64,000 nucleotides of DNA from Nitrososphaerota archaeon (GTDB taxonomy: Archaea > Thermoproteota > Nitrososphaeria > Nitrososphaerales > Nitrosopumilaceae): contig JAGWGA010000002.1 of NCBI GenBank assembly GCA_028867675.1, positions 28,097-92,096 of the forward strand, given 5' to 3'. This document shows positions 22,018 through 31,862 of the stretch, piece after piece. Every line of letters starts with the position of its first letter. Position 1 is the stretch's first letter. The translations under genes were made by a program, and so were the position numbers. The notes below the pieces were generated by a model. The model was not told where the DNA came from and searched no databases. It saw only the letters and a program-made list of their open reading frames with translations.

Positions 22018-22028
22018 GATATCATCAA

Positions 22029-22604
22029 CTATATCTCGACTGCTGTTCTTTCAAGGTAATCACTAGTGTTAATTCGTCTAGCAGAATTTGTTAAATTTAT
22101 TGAACTAACTTCTTGTTTTGGAATTTCAATATTTACAGGGGTCGTTTTTACAGGCACTTTTGGAGAAAGAGTATCTAAAAGTGAAGGAATCTTAAAGTCA
22201 TCAATCTTGGTTTGAGTTCCCCTTCCAAAGGCTAGATTCTCAGTTACCTCGCCATGAAGTGTCTGAATCTGCTGTAGAGCAAATTCTGCAGACATAACCA
22301 AGTCTTCTAGTTCATCTTTAAGACCATTGACAGAGTTCGATGCGTTTAGAATTAGTCCAATAAACTCTTGCAAAAATTCCTTGATATCGCGCTTATCTTG
22401 ATATTTTGTAAGAAGATATTCAGCCGCCAGCATTACTTGTCGCAGGTCTTTTAGTTCCTCGACAGAAAGTGTCTCAATAAAAGAATCACTTTCATCTTTT
22501 CCTTTTTGAGATATCTTTTGTTCTATTTTTGAAGATAATGATTTTATCTTGTCAAGATGACCAGATAAATCAGATTGGCCATCATTCTTTATAAAATTTA
22601 ACAT
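22029..22604 (-). CDS. helical protein in the cdvC locus; possible ESCRT-III-related or MIM-containing partner
   Basis: 191 aa, helical, with a Pro-rich tail PSLLDTLSPKVPVKTTPVNIEIP; 11 nt upstream of cdvC. Confidence 0.55.
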   Translation of the reverse strand: MLNFIKNDGQSDLSGHLDKIKSLSSKIEQKISQKGKDESDSFIETLSVEELKDLRQVMLAAEYLLTKYQDKRDIKEFLQEFIGLILNASNSVNGLKDELEDLVMSAEFALQQIQTLHGEVTENLAFGRGTQTKIDDFKIPSLLDTLSPKVPVKTTPVNIEIPKQEVSSINLTNSARRINTSDYLERTAVEI

Positions 22605-22613
22605 ATCAAGGCC

Positions 22614-23186
22614 TTACCAGAAATCTAGATTAGGGAACTGCTTGTATATTTTAGAGTCAGCGATCAATTTAGCTTCATCCAAAAGCCTGCTTGAGACTTC
22701 ATTTGCTTTGCCAAAGTCCAAGTTTGTGCTTGCCAAGTGTGCCGCATCTATGATTATTCCACCTAAAAGTAGTGATAATTCACCTAACTGAAAGTCCATT
22801 GCGGGCATTAATGCCAATAGTTTAGATCGAATTGTTCTAACAATAGATATTGTAGGCGATAATACTGTGGGTACATTTCCAAGTCCCACAATACAATCAA
22901 GACTTCGTCTTACTTGCCTTAGTGATTCAATAGTATATGCAAGTTCAAGTTCGTATTTGATTTGCTTTTCAAGTGTAGAAAGCGATTGACAGTCTTTGTC
23001 CAATCTCCTATAAAGTTCCAAATTATTCTGATTTACATCTTGTCTGTGCTGTACTAGGACATCAAGTAAACCATCTACAATCTCTGTAGAATAGTCAATT
23101 CTTGGCTTTATTGTACTTGCTCGTACAAGTTGGCTTTTACTTTCATTTTCAATAACCCATTTTGATTGATTTATCATTCCCAACAA
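22614..23186 (-). CDS. ESCRT-III/Snf7 (CdvB)-like protein, divergent
   Basis: TVLSPTISIVRTIRSKLLALMPAMDFQLGELSLLLGGIIIDA resembles the CdvB helical core; same operon as cdvC. Confidence 0.6.
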   Translation of the reverse strand: MLGMINQSKWVIENESKSQLVRASTIKPRIDYSTEIVDGLLDVLVQHRQDVNQNNLELYRRLDKDCQSLSTLEKQIKYELELAYTIESLRQVRRSLDCIVGLGNVPTVLSPTISIVRTIRSKLLALMPAMDFQLGELSLLLGGIIIDAAHLASTNLDFGKANEVSSRLLDEAKLIADSKIYKQFPNLDFW

Positions 23187-23336
23187 GAGACTAGACTTTG
23201 TACTTATACGGGCCTTGTTACGTCAAATCATGTCACTACAGTAACATGAAGAGTGGATACAGCTTAGTATTTTTTCAAAGCTTTGTTCAATGAATTTAGC
23301 TATTCACCTTACCTTTCAACTTGATAATTCCAGTTA

Positions 23337-24512
23337 ATGGTAAAAGGGCAAGACCTAGCCGTAAGCCTAGAAGAGTTTGGATTAAGCAAGTATGAGGCGC
23401 AAGCCTACGTGGCCTTGATTACAAAGGGAACAATTTCTGCAGGAGAACTTGCATACTACTCGAATCTACCAAGAACCAAGGTTTATCCAACTTTACTTAA
23501 ACTTGAGAAAAAAAAGATTGCAATCATATCAAAAAGCAAACCAATCATGTGTACAGGAATTGCACCAGAAGATGCTTTTGATGAAATCATTCAAGAACAG
23601 ATTAACAGAGTAAATGCAATGAATAGTCTTATTACAAAATTAAAGCAACTAAGCGAAGATAGTAAAAAATCACGAGGTTCTGAGGAACAGAGATACTTTC
23701 ACTTGTCTGCAAATTATGTATTCAAACAGTTACAGACAATGATAGATGGTTCAAAGACATCAATACATGTAGTAATGGATTCGTGGGGACTCAATCTTTT
23801 ATCGCAGTGTAAGGAAGAACTTCTTCACGCCTTGAGAAAAAACATTGATATCAAAATAGTGATTCCGCCAAGCCTTGTAGGTTCTGAGACTTTTCATGGA
23901 CTTCCCGCAGGCATCAAGATTAAGACATCAGATATTTCTCAAAATGTATTCATCTTTGACGATTCTGAGATCCTAATGATAAACAGCAATAATGGAAAAG
24001 GTGCCATATTTCACTCTACAGACGTTTTGGGAACCAATCAGGTCAAGTCATTTGATCAAATATGGAAAAATGGAATCAAAATTAGCAATTTGGCAGACAT
24101 GACAAAAAGTGATGCGCAAGAAACACTAAAGGCAATTCAAATTATAACTCAAAACGGATTAGGATATGTACTCAATTCCATGATAAATTCAAAGAGTAAG
24201 GGAATAGATATTTTGAATTTCTTAGATAAAAATGGAATTGATTTGGAATCAAAAACATTGGACGAAATAATATCCCTTGTCGATTCTACACTTGATATCA
24301 CATGTTCTGGAGGTCTAAAATACGAATCCACTTCTAATCACTTTGTAATAGAATCCAAAGTCAATAGTGGTCATTCAATACCATGGGCTTTGTTACTTGA
24401 AGGATATCTAAACAAGAAAGGAATCAAGACAAAATTAATCTATAATGATCATGTTCACAATGGCGAACGAATTCATATCAAAGTTGATTCAAAGATTGCC
24501 TTGACACCATAG
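23337..24512 (+). CDS. TrmB-family transcriptional regulator
   Basis: EEFGLSKYEAQAYVALITKGTISAGELAYYSNLPRTKVYPTLLKLEKKKI wHTH plus a C-terminal sensor region. Confidence 0.88.
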   Translation: MVKGQDLAVSLEEFGLSKYEAQAYVALITKGTISAGELAYYSNLPRTKVYPTLLKLEKKKIAIISKSKPIMCTGIAPEDAFDEIIQEQINRVNAMNSLITKLKQLSEDSKKSRGSEEQRYFHLSANYVFKQLQTMIDGSKTSIHVVMDSWGLNLLSQCKEELLHALRKNIDIKIVIPPSLVGSETFHGLPAGIKIKTSDISQNVFIFDDSEILMINSNNGKGAIFHSTDVLGTNQVKSFDQIWKNGIKISNLADMTKSDAQETLKAIQIITQNGLGYVLNSMINSKSKGIDILNFLDKNGIDLESKTLDEIISLVDSTLDITCSGGLKYESTSNHFVIESKVNSGHSIPWALLLEGYLNKKGIKTKLIYNDHVHNGERIHIKVDSKIALTP

Positions 24513-24610
24513 GATACATAACAAATATTTTCATCACCATATCTTATGAGGAGTGTTTAGGCATTTACATATGATAAATAGTTATATGTACTCTATTTGG
24601 AAAGTAAATC

Positions 24611-25246
24611 ATGAATAGCAAACTCGTTAAAGCATCAAGTGCTTTGACCTTGTTAGTCCTTATGGCATCAGTTGTGGCAATAAATGCACCAGCTTTTGCA
24701 CTAAATGGACATGGAACGACAATGGGACGTGGTCCACAGTTTGGTGGAGGAACCGGTATCGGAGCCTCAGGTGGTGCATATTTAACATATCATGACGGCC
24801 TAAAAATTAATGGTGCCACATTTGATATCTCACACTATACAACAACAATTAAGACACAAACATTGTATGTAAACAACCCATCAGATATCACAGTAAAGAT
24901 CTACAACCATCAAGACATCCAAATGATGCAACATGTGATAATATTCCTAGATCTTTATGGCATGGATCCTCAATCATATGAGACCAATACCCATATTGAC
25001 TGGGATAAGAAATCTGGTACATCAGCGTCAGATCCTAATGGTTTGTTCAAGAGTGTAACTTCATCAGTGAAATACGATGGACATTTAATGTACCTTACAT
25101 TCCACATAGTTCCAAGTAAAACTATGGACACAAGTAGTCTTATCATAAGAGCATGGGACCTCAACCTTTCACAAAATCAAGTTGTTGTTCTAAATGCAAT
25201 CAAGATAGGATATCTTCCATATCAATTCTCAAGTGTTGGTCAATAA
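24611..25246 (+). CDS. secreted protein of unknown function
   Basis: Signal peptide MNSKLVKASSALTLLVLMASVVAINAPAFA; predicted beta-rich mature part. Confidence 0.7.
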   Translation: MNSKLVKASSALTLLVLMASVVAINAPAFALNGHGTTMGRGPQFGGGTGIGASGGAYLTYHDGLKINGATFDISHYTTTIKTQTLYVNNPSDITVKIYNHQDIQMMQHVIIFLDLYGMDPQSYETNTHIDWDKKSGTSASDPNGLFKSVTSSVKYDGHLMYLTFHIVPSKTMDTSSLIIRAWDLNLSQNQVVVLNAIKIGYLPYQFSSVGQ

Positions 25247-25331
25247 GGGATCAATACAAACAACAACTTTTCTTTTTCAATTTTTCAAATTTTGTACCTT
25301 TATAATATGATGTAATTCATTCCAACCTTGA

Positions 25332-28300
25332 ATGCAGTTAGCAACTGATTTTAACCCAAAAAAGATAGAAGATGAAGTAAAAGTTCAGATATCAAGTATA
25401 GATCTAGAGAAATTAATTTTTGAGTCACAAAACAAGACAAAAAAAATTGCATTCATAGAAGGTCCACCGACAATGAATGGAACACCACATGCAGGACATC
25501 TTCGTGGAAGAATCATGAAAGATTTATGGTACAGATATGCAACTTTATGTGGTTACAAGGTAATTTTTAATGCAGGATGGGATACCCAAGGGCTTCCAGT
25601 TGAATTACAAGTAGAAAAAGAATTGGGAATTTCAGGTAGCAAGTCGCAGGTTTTAGAATCTGCAGGAGTTGAGAAGATAGTTGCAGAATGCAAAAAGATT
25701 GTTCACAAATTCAATCTCCAATGGGTTGAAGTTGACAAATTACTTGGCATGTCATTTAATCAACAAAAAGCATATTGGACATACAAGGATGAATATATTG
25801 AGCGAGAGTGGAAGTATCTAAAAAAGGCTCACGAAATTGGAATTTTATCAGAATCATACAAGGTAGTAGCATATTGTCCCAGCTGTCAAACCTCACTTAG
25901 TCATGCAGAAGTAAATCAAGGATATGACACAGTTGTAGATCCGTCACTTTACTATAAAGTAAAATTGCAAGACGAAGATCTGTATCTAATTGTCTGGACG
26001 ACAATGCCATTTACTCTAGTTACAGACACAATGGTTGGTCTAAACCCAAATGAAAATTATGTTCAGGTAAAAGTTGCAAACGAGACATGGATTATAGGAG
26101 AAAAAAGATTAGAAGAATTCATGAAAGAAGCAAAAATAGAAGATTACACAATTATCAAAACCGTCAAGGGTTCCACATTTGAAGGAAAAAAATACATCCA
26201 CCCACTACTAGATGAAATTTCAGGACTAGATAAATTTTCAAAATTACCAAAATTCCACATTGCAGTTGCAGAAAATTTTGTTGACATCCAAACAGGTAGT
26301 GGACTAGTTCACCTATCCCCCGCAAACGGAGAAGAAGATTTTGAGATTGCGTTAAAAAGAGAAATACCAATTTTCAATCCAATAAATGACGAGGCAAAAT
26401 TTACAAAAGATGCAGGACTTTATTCTGATTTATTTGTCAGGGATGCAGACGAAAAAATTGTCAATTCACTAAAAGCAAAGGGTGCACTGGTTAAAATTGG
26501 AAAGATTAAACACCAATACCCATTATGCTGGAGGTCTCAACACAAGCTTTTGTGGTTAGCAAGAAGAGGATTTTTCTATTTTCTTGACAGATTAGGAGAT
26601 AAGGCAGTAAAGGCAGCAGAAAGTGTTGAATATTTCTATGAACCGCCACGCAATAGATTTTTGGAGATAATCAAAGACAGACACCCCTGGTGCATCTCAA
26701 GGGAACGTATTTGGGGATGTCCCTTACCCATTTGGAATTGTAAAAACTGCAATCATAACAAATGGTTCTTCTCAAGAGACGAGATTGTAAAAACTGCAAC
26801 TGAACTTCCAGACGGACCAAATTTTGAGCTTCACAAACCGTGGATAGACAACATCGTCATAAATTGTGAAAAGTGTGGCAATAAAATGGAAAGAGAACAA
26901 TTTGTTCTCGATACTTGGCATAATAGCGGTGCGGCCCCTTATGCATCACTCTCAGATTCAGAGTATAACGAACTGATTCCAGCACTTTTTTTAACAGAGG
27001 GAATTGATCAGACTAGAGGATGGGCATACACCCTACTAATAGAAAACGTAATTTTGAATAATGCCCCAATTGCTCCATTCAAATCATTTTTGTTTCAAGG
27101 TCATGTACTTGATGCAAATGGAAACAAAATGAGCAAAAGTAAAGGAAATGTAATGGATGCTGCAGAGTTACTTGGAAAATATTCTGTTGATCTGATAAGA
27201 TTATACTTTATGTGGAAATCAAGTCCAATTGAACCAATTAATTTTAGCACTGATGAACTTGTATCAAGACCATATCAGATTCTAAGCACTTTGTATCACC
27301 TTCATTTGTACTTTAAACAAAATAGTGAATACGACAAATATACTAAAACTTACAATATCCAATGGGCAAAAGAAAAAAATCTATTAAAAGAACCAGAGAT
27401 TTGGGTTTTATCAAAACTTCAAAAATTAATTTCATCAGTAATAGAATCTCAGGACAAGTGCAGATTTCATGAGACTGCAAGAGCAATTGATGATTATCTA
27501 ATAAATTCTGTAAGTCAGGTATACATTCCAATCACTCGTGAAGAATTATGGGCCGAAGATGAATCTCAAAAAGAGAGAAGATTTGCAATCTATGCAACAC
27601 TCTCAGAAATACTAAGAACTCTAGACATACTTTTACACCCAATTTGCCCCTTTACCACCCAGTATCTGTATGGAATAATGTTTGCTGAAAAAATCAATAT
27701 ACTTCTCGAAGACTTTCCGGTAGCACAAGTATCTCTTACAAACGACAGAGTTGAGGAAGCATTTGATCTGATGAAAGAATCAGTCTCTGTATCATCTGCA
27801 GCTAGAATGAAGGGTAAACTCAAGAGGAGATGGCCATTAAATGATGCAATAATTTGTGTAGAGCCAACTCAAAAAGCAAAATTAGAATCCCTCTCAGAAT
27901 TATTACTCTCGCAACTCAATGTAGAAAAATACAGCATTATTGAATTACAAAAATCAGAAGGATTGGAACTTGTTTCAAACCTATTGCAAGCAGGATTGCC
28001 AATTATTTCCAAGGTAGAATTGGAACGAAAAAAGATAGGTCCAAAGGCAAAACAAGACATGGGAAGATTACTAGACAAGTTTTCTCAGACAGATCCAAGT
28101 GTCATTACTGAGAGTCTTTTGAAAAATGGGACATACACTTTTGATCTTGGAGATAATAAAATTGAACTATCAAAAGAAGACTTCATAGTAGGATATTCTG
28201 AAAAGGAGGGTTTTGCAATGTCAAATCGGGACTCACTTGTAGTATTTATCAGTACAACCAGAAATCGTGAGATGTTGGCAAGAGGATTGATACGAGATAT

Positions 28301-28529
28301 TGCAAGAAGATTGCAGGTATTAAGAAAAGAGAGAGGATACAATCCAACCGATGTGTTGGATGCAGCATACATTTTAGGCCTAGACGAAGAGTCTCTTGAG
28401 ATGGCAAAAGAAAAACAATCAGATCTCTCATTCCTAGTCAGAGTCAAAAGAATAGAATTTGAAGACAAGGCCAAAAACTACAAAGATGAGGACCTAGATG
28501 GTCAAAAGATTCGAATCTCAGTTGAGTAG
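25332..28529 (+). CDS. ileS: isoleucyl-tRNA synthetase
   Basis: 1065 aa; GPPTMNGTPHAGHLRGR (HIGH region), KMSKSKGN, class Ia architecture. Confidence 0.97.
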   Translation: MQLATDFNPKKIEDEVKVQISSIDLEKLIFESQNKTKKIAFIEGPPTMNGTPHAGHLRGRIMKDLWYRYATLCGYKVIFNAGWDTQGLPVELQVEKELGISGSKSQVLESAGVEKIVAECKKIVHKFNLQWVEVDKLLGMSFNQQKAYWTYKDEYIEREWKYLKKAHEIGILSESYKVVAYCPSCQTSLSHAEVNQGYDTVVDPSLYYKVKLQDEDLYLIVWTTMPFTLVTDTMVGLNPNENYVQVKVANETWIIGEKRLEEFMKEAKIEDYTIIKTVKGSTFEGKKYIHPLLDEISGLDKFSKLPKFHIAVAENFVDIQTGSGLVHLSPANGEEDFEIALKREIPIFNPINDEAKFTKDAGLYSDLFVRDADEKIVNSLKAKGALVKIGKIKHQYPLCWRSQHKLLWLARRGFFYFLDRLGDKAVKAAESVEYFYEPPRNRFLEIIKDRHPWCISRERIWGCPLPIWNCKNCNHNKWFFSRDEIVKTATELPDGPNFELHKPWIDNIVINCEKCGNKMEREQFVLDTWHNSGAAPYASLSDSEYNELIPALFLTEGIDQTRGWAYTLLIENVILNNAPIAPFKSFLFQGHVLDANGNKMSKSKGNVMDAAELLGKYSVDLIRLYFMWKSSPIEPINFSTDELVSRPYQILSTLYHLHLYFKQNSEYDKYTKTYNIQWAKEKNLLKEPEIWVLSKLQKLISSVIESQDKCRFHETARAIDDYLINSVSQVYIPITREELWAEDESQKERRFAIYATLSEILRTLDILLHPICPFTTQYLYGIMFAEKINILLEDFPVAQVSLTNDRVEEAFDLMKESVSVSSAARMKGKLKRRWPLNDAIICVEPTQKAKLESLSELLLSQLNVEKYSIIELQKSEGLELVSNLLQAGLPIISKVELERKKIGPKAKQDMGRLLDKFSQTDPSVITESLLKNGTYTFDLGDNKIELSKEDFIVGYSEKEGFAMSNRDSLVVFISTTRNREMLARGLIRDIARRLQVLRKERGYNPTDVLDAAYILGLDEESLEMAKEKQSDLSFLVRVKRIEFEDKAKNYKDEDLDGQKIRISVE

Positions 28530-28574
28530 TGATTCATCCATTGAATTAAATAATAAAAAATTACATAATATCCC

Positions 28575-28904
28575 ATGACAAAGCAGATAACTCTAGATGG
28601 TTGGCTCATATCACACTTTACCATTTTATTAAAAAAGGCATCATCTCATGTTACAAAGACCAAGATACCGCTTGTACTATACCGAAATACTTTAGAGGAA
28701 GAGGAAGAAGCATATCAAGAAACAGTCTGTACTATTACTGACGGATACATCATAGTCCAAGTAATAACATCAGGTGGCGGAGTAGTTCCAAGTTTTCAAC
28801 AGCAGTTTGTCTTTACACTGGATGAATTTCCTTCTTGGCTTATGCGAAAAAGTAAGGATTTGTTCCTACAATGTGTTGACTTGCTAGAAGAACAATTCAG
28901 CTAG
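28575..28904 (+). CDS. hypothetical protein
   Basis: 109 aa ORF following ileS. Confidence 0.6.
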   Translation: MTKQITLDGWLISHFTILLKKASSHVTKTKIPLVLYRNTLEEEEEAYQETVCTITDGYIIVQVITSGGGVVPSFQQQFVFTLDEFPSWLMRKSKDLFLQCVDLLEEQFS

Positions 28905-28984
28905 TCATTTTGCCCCAATTATATCATAAAATTTTATTTTTGTGACAAGGAGCCTTAAAAATATCTAAGATGAATCGGATTTTA

Positions 28985-29041
28985 GTTTTGGGCCGGGCCA
29001 GGCAAGAGGGTGTCATTTGACACTCGGTTCCGACCCAAAAC
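28985..29041. ncRNA. candidate structured RNA (long hairpin) in the intergenic region
   Basis: GTTTTGGG/CCCAAAAC 8-bp terminal stem, inner GGGTGTC-ATTT-GACACTC stem-loop, GC-rich against an AT-rich background; TATA-like ttaaaaatat (28955-28964) upstream and T-rich tract (29046-29060) downstream. Confidence 0.55.
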
Positions 29042-29268
29042 ATTCGTATTTTAGTTTTTACGAAACCTGTTGACATTCAAAGATAAAGCATAATTGTATT
29101 ATGTAGATATTCATTAAAGAAACAATACCTACAAAATCTGTAAAATCACACTTGAAGAATTAACGAATTGATTTGCGATCAAAAATAGATTTGATTGAAG
29201 ATTTGTGAATTTGAGTGACAAAAAAGACATCAAACAGATTATAAAGACCTTAAAAATGAAAAATCACA

Positions 29269-30381
29269 ATGCGTTTACTTGAATATCAAGCAAAATCTTT
29301 GTTTGCAGAGTATGGAATTCCAATTCCAAAGGGAATAACTTCTACAGACATAGAACAGGGCAGAAAGGATGCATCCGTGTTAGGATTTCCATTTGTAATT
29401 AAAGCCCAGATGGCAGTTGGTGGAAGAGGAAAGGCAGGAGCAATTCAGAAATGTCAAAACGCAGATGAGTTTGAATTAAAATATCCAGACATAATGCAAA
29501 AGGTGGTCAAAGGAGAAAAGACTAGAGCAATTTTACTTGAAAAGATGGCAGATATCAAAAAGGAACTTTATCTATCATTGTTTTTGAACCGTGGCAAAAG
29601 ATGTTTTACAATAATTGCATCTGCGGAAGGCGGTGTAGAAATCGAATCTGTAAAAAATCAGATAATCCATGAAGTTGGACTTGGAAATGTAGATGCAAAA
29701 ACTGCAGAAGACGTAGGAAAGCAAATGGGGTTAAAAGACAAGCCATTAACTCAGTTTATAGACATTTTACAAAAGCTAGCAAAAATTACTATAGAAAAAG
29801 AAGCAGAACTTGCAGAAATAAACCCACTTGCAATACTAGGAGATGAGTCCGTTGTTGCCTTGGATGGCAAAGTCATCATTGATGACAATGCAATGTTTAG
29901 ACATGATGAATTAAGAAAATTTCAAGAAATTTCAGAGCTTGAAGAGCGAGCAGAAAAAAGTGGATTTTCACTAGTAGAACTTGATGGAAATATTGCAGTT
30001 GTAGGAAACGGTGCAGGTTTGGTCATGTCTACACTTGACATGTTATCAGATAACGGAGGAAAGCCTGCATGCTTTTTGGATGTTGGAGGCGGTGCAACTA
30101 CTGAGACAGTGTATGAAGCACTGACTTTGATTAGCAAAATGAAAAAAGTAAAAGGAATTCTCGTAAACCTCTATGGAGGAATTGTAAAGACTACCACAGT
30201 TGCAACCGCATTTATAAAAGCATATGAAGACAAAGTCCTTGACCTTCCAGTCTTTGCAAGAATGTCAGGTGCAGAAGCAGACAAGTCAAAAGAGATGCTC
30301 AAAGGTTCAAGAACAAAGATGTTTGATACAATTGAAGAAGCAATAAATGCAGCAGTAATTGAGATGAATAAAAATGGTTGA
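29269..30381 (+). CDS. sucC: succinyl-CoA synthetase beta subunit (ADP-forming)
   Basis: MRLLEYQAKSLFAEYGIPIPKG; FLDVGGGATTETV; ATP-grasp. Confidence 0.94.
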   Translation: MRLLEYQAKSLFAEYGIPIPKGITSTDIEQGRKDASVLGFPFVIKAQMAVGGRGKAGAIQKCQNADEFELKYPDIMQKVVKGEKTRAILLEKMADIKKELYLSLFLNRGKRCFTIIASAEGGVEIESVKNQIIHEVGLGNVDAKTAEDVGKQMGLKDKPLTQFIDILQKLAKITIEKEAELAEINPLAILGDESVVALDGKVIIDDNAMFRHDELRKFQEISELEERAEKSGFSLVELDGNIAVVGNGAGLVMSTLDMLSDNGGKPACFLDVGGGATTETVYEALTLISKMKKVKGILVNLYGGIVKTTTVATAFIKAYEDKVLDLPVFARMSGAEADKSKEMLKGSRTKMFDTIEEAINAAVIEMNKNG

Positions 30382-31294
30382 TCTTTTTGAAATATTAATT
30401 GGAAAAGAAGGTGATAAGGATTACCAAAAAAAGCCCGTCATAGTACAAGGGATTACTGGCAAATTTGGCGCATTTCATACTCAACAAATGTTGGCATATG
30501 GTACAAACATTGTAGCTGGAGTAACCCCAGGTAAGGGAGGACAAAAACTTGAAGGAGTTCCAATTTATGAGACAATGAATGAAGCGGCATCTGCAACAGG
30601 TGCAAAGATCTCAATAATATTTGTACCAGCAAAGTTCTTTCTTTCTGCGGCAGTAGATGCACTTGAAGCAGGTGTCAAATTATTAATTGCAATACCAGAA
30701 CACGTTCCAATAAAAGATGCATTAACAGTAGTAGAACTTGCAAAGAAAAAAGATGCCATAGTAATTGGTCCAAACACTCCAGGAATAATCATCCCAGGAA
30801 TAATGAAGATAGGAATCATGCCAGCATCACCATTCAAACCAGGTAGAATTGCAGTCATTTCAAGAAGTGGTACTTTGATGTATGAAACATCACATAATCT
30901 ATCAGTCGCAAATTTTGGTCAAAGCATATGTTTAGGAATTGGAGGTGACCCAATCAACGGAACCCCATTAATCCAGGCATTTGACATTATACGAAACGGT
31001 GCAAATATCGATGGAATAATTGTAGTAGGAGAAATAGGAGGGGATGCTGAAGAGATGCTAGCCCAGCACATTATCGATACTAAATTTGACAAACCAGTAG
31101 TTGCATATATTGCAGGAAGGGCAGCTCCAAAAGAAAAGAGAATGGGTCATGCAGGAGCAATAGTATATGGAAATTACGGTTCCGCTGAATCAAAAGTATC
31201 TATGTACGCCAAAGCAAACGTACCAGTTGCCAAGAGACCAGCAGAAGTATCCATGCTTCTTGCAGGAAAGCTTGGAAAAGGTAGAATCAAATAG
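30374..31294 (+). CDS. sucD: succinyl-CoA synthetase alpha subunit
   Basis: VIVQGITGKFGAFHTQQMLAYGTNIVAGVTPGKGG; MGHAGAIVYG. Confidence 0.94.
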   Translation: MVDLFEILIGKEGDKDYQKKPVIVQGITGKFGAFHTQQMLAYGTNIVAGVTPGKGGQKLEGVPIYETMNEAASATGAKISIIFVPAKFFLSAAVDALEAGVKLLIAIPEHVPIKDALTVVELAKKKDAIVIGPNTPGIIIPGIMKIGIMPASPFKPGRIAVISRSGTLMYETSHNLSVANFGQSICLGIGGDPINGTPLIQAFDIIRNGANIDGIIVVGEIGGDAEEMLAQHIIDTKFDKPVVAYIAGRAAPKEKRMGHAGAIVYGNYGSAESKVSMYAKANVPVAKRPAEVSMLLAGKLGKGRIK

Positions 31295-31316
31295 CAGGAA
31301 AATGGAGAAATAGAAA

Positions 31317-31484
31317 ATGCCAATCACCGATCCACTAAAAAAATCAATAGCCCAGAAGGCAAGACTTCACTTTAAGGTCTGTTTCTCATGTGGTGCCAAA
31401 AATCCAATTAGTGCATCAAGGTGTAGAAAATGTCACAATATTTACCTTAGACTAAAGAACAGAACGTTAGGTATCAAAAAGTAA
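31317..31484 (+). CDS. rpl40e: 50S ribosomal protein L40e
   Basis: MPITDPLKKSIAQKARLHFKVCFSCGAKNPISASRCRKCHNIYLRLKNRTLGIKK (55 aa; absent from the ORF track because it is short). Confidence 0.93.
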   Translation: MPITDPLKKSIAQKARLHFKVCFSCGAKNPISASRCRKCHNIYLRLKNRTLGIKK

Positions 31485-31781
31485 TCAACAATCTCCGCCA
31501 CATCCACAATTATCATGTGCCATTTTTAATGGATTTTTCGCATCAAATTTTGCTTTTTGATAGTGTGCCACATTTAAGATCCTTTCAGCAACTAGCGGAT
31601 TTGTTTTTGAATTAGCATCAAGCCAATTTTCTATCTCATTTATTTTGTAAGCATCTCCACTTGATAGAATTTTTTTGAATGCCTCCTTTATCATTTCGTC
31701 CTGTTCTCGTGCAAGTGGTCCATTACAATCAATAGATTTTAGTTCATTTAGCAAAACAAGTGTTCTTTCAGAGAGAGGCAT
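31485..31781 (-). CDS. hypothetical protein with C-terminal CGCGGDC
   Basis: 98 aa; terminal NCGCGGDC. Confidence 0.6.
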   Translation of the reverse strand: MPLSERTLVLLNELKSIDCNGPLAREQDEMIKEAFKKILSSGDAYKINEIENWLDANSKTNPLVAERILNVAHYQKAKFDAKNPLKMAHDNCGCGGDC

Positions 31782-31862
31782 AATTATTTAATTCAGAATC
31801 AGTATAAGAATTTTCTAAGATCTCTTGATATATGGGGAACTATAAGATTTTTTGAAAATAAT

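Noticed and set aside
28985-29041. tRNA-like element (CGGTTCCGACCC resembling a T-arm and a 7-8 bp terminal stem)
   Set aside because: Only about 57 nt, no D-arm or anticodon arm arrangement; reported as an unclassified structured RNA instead.
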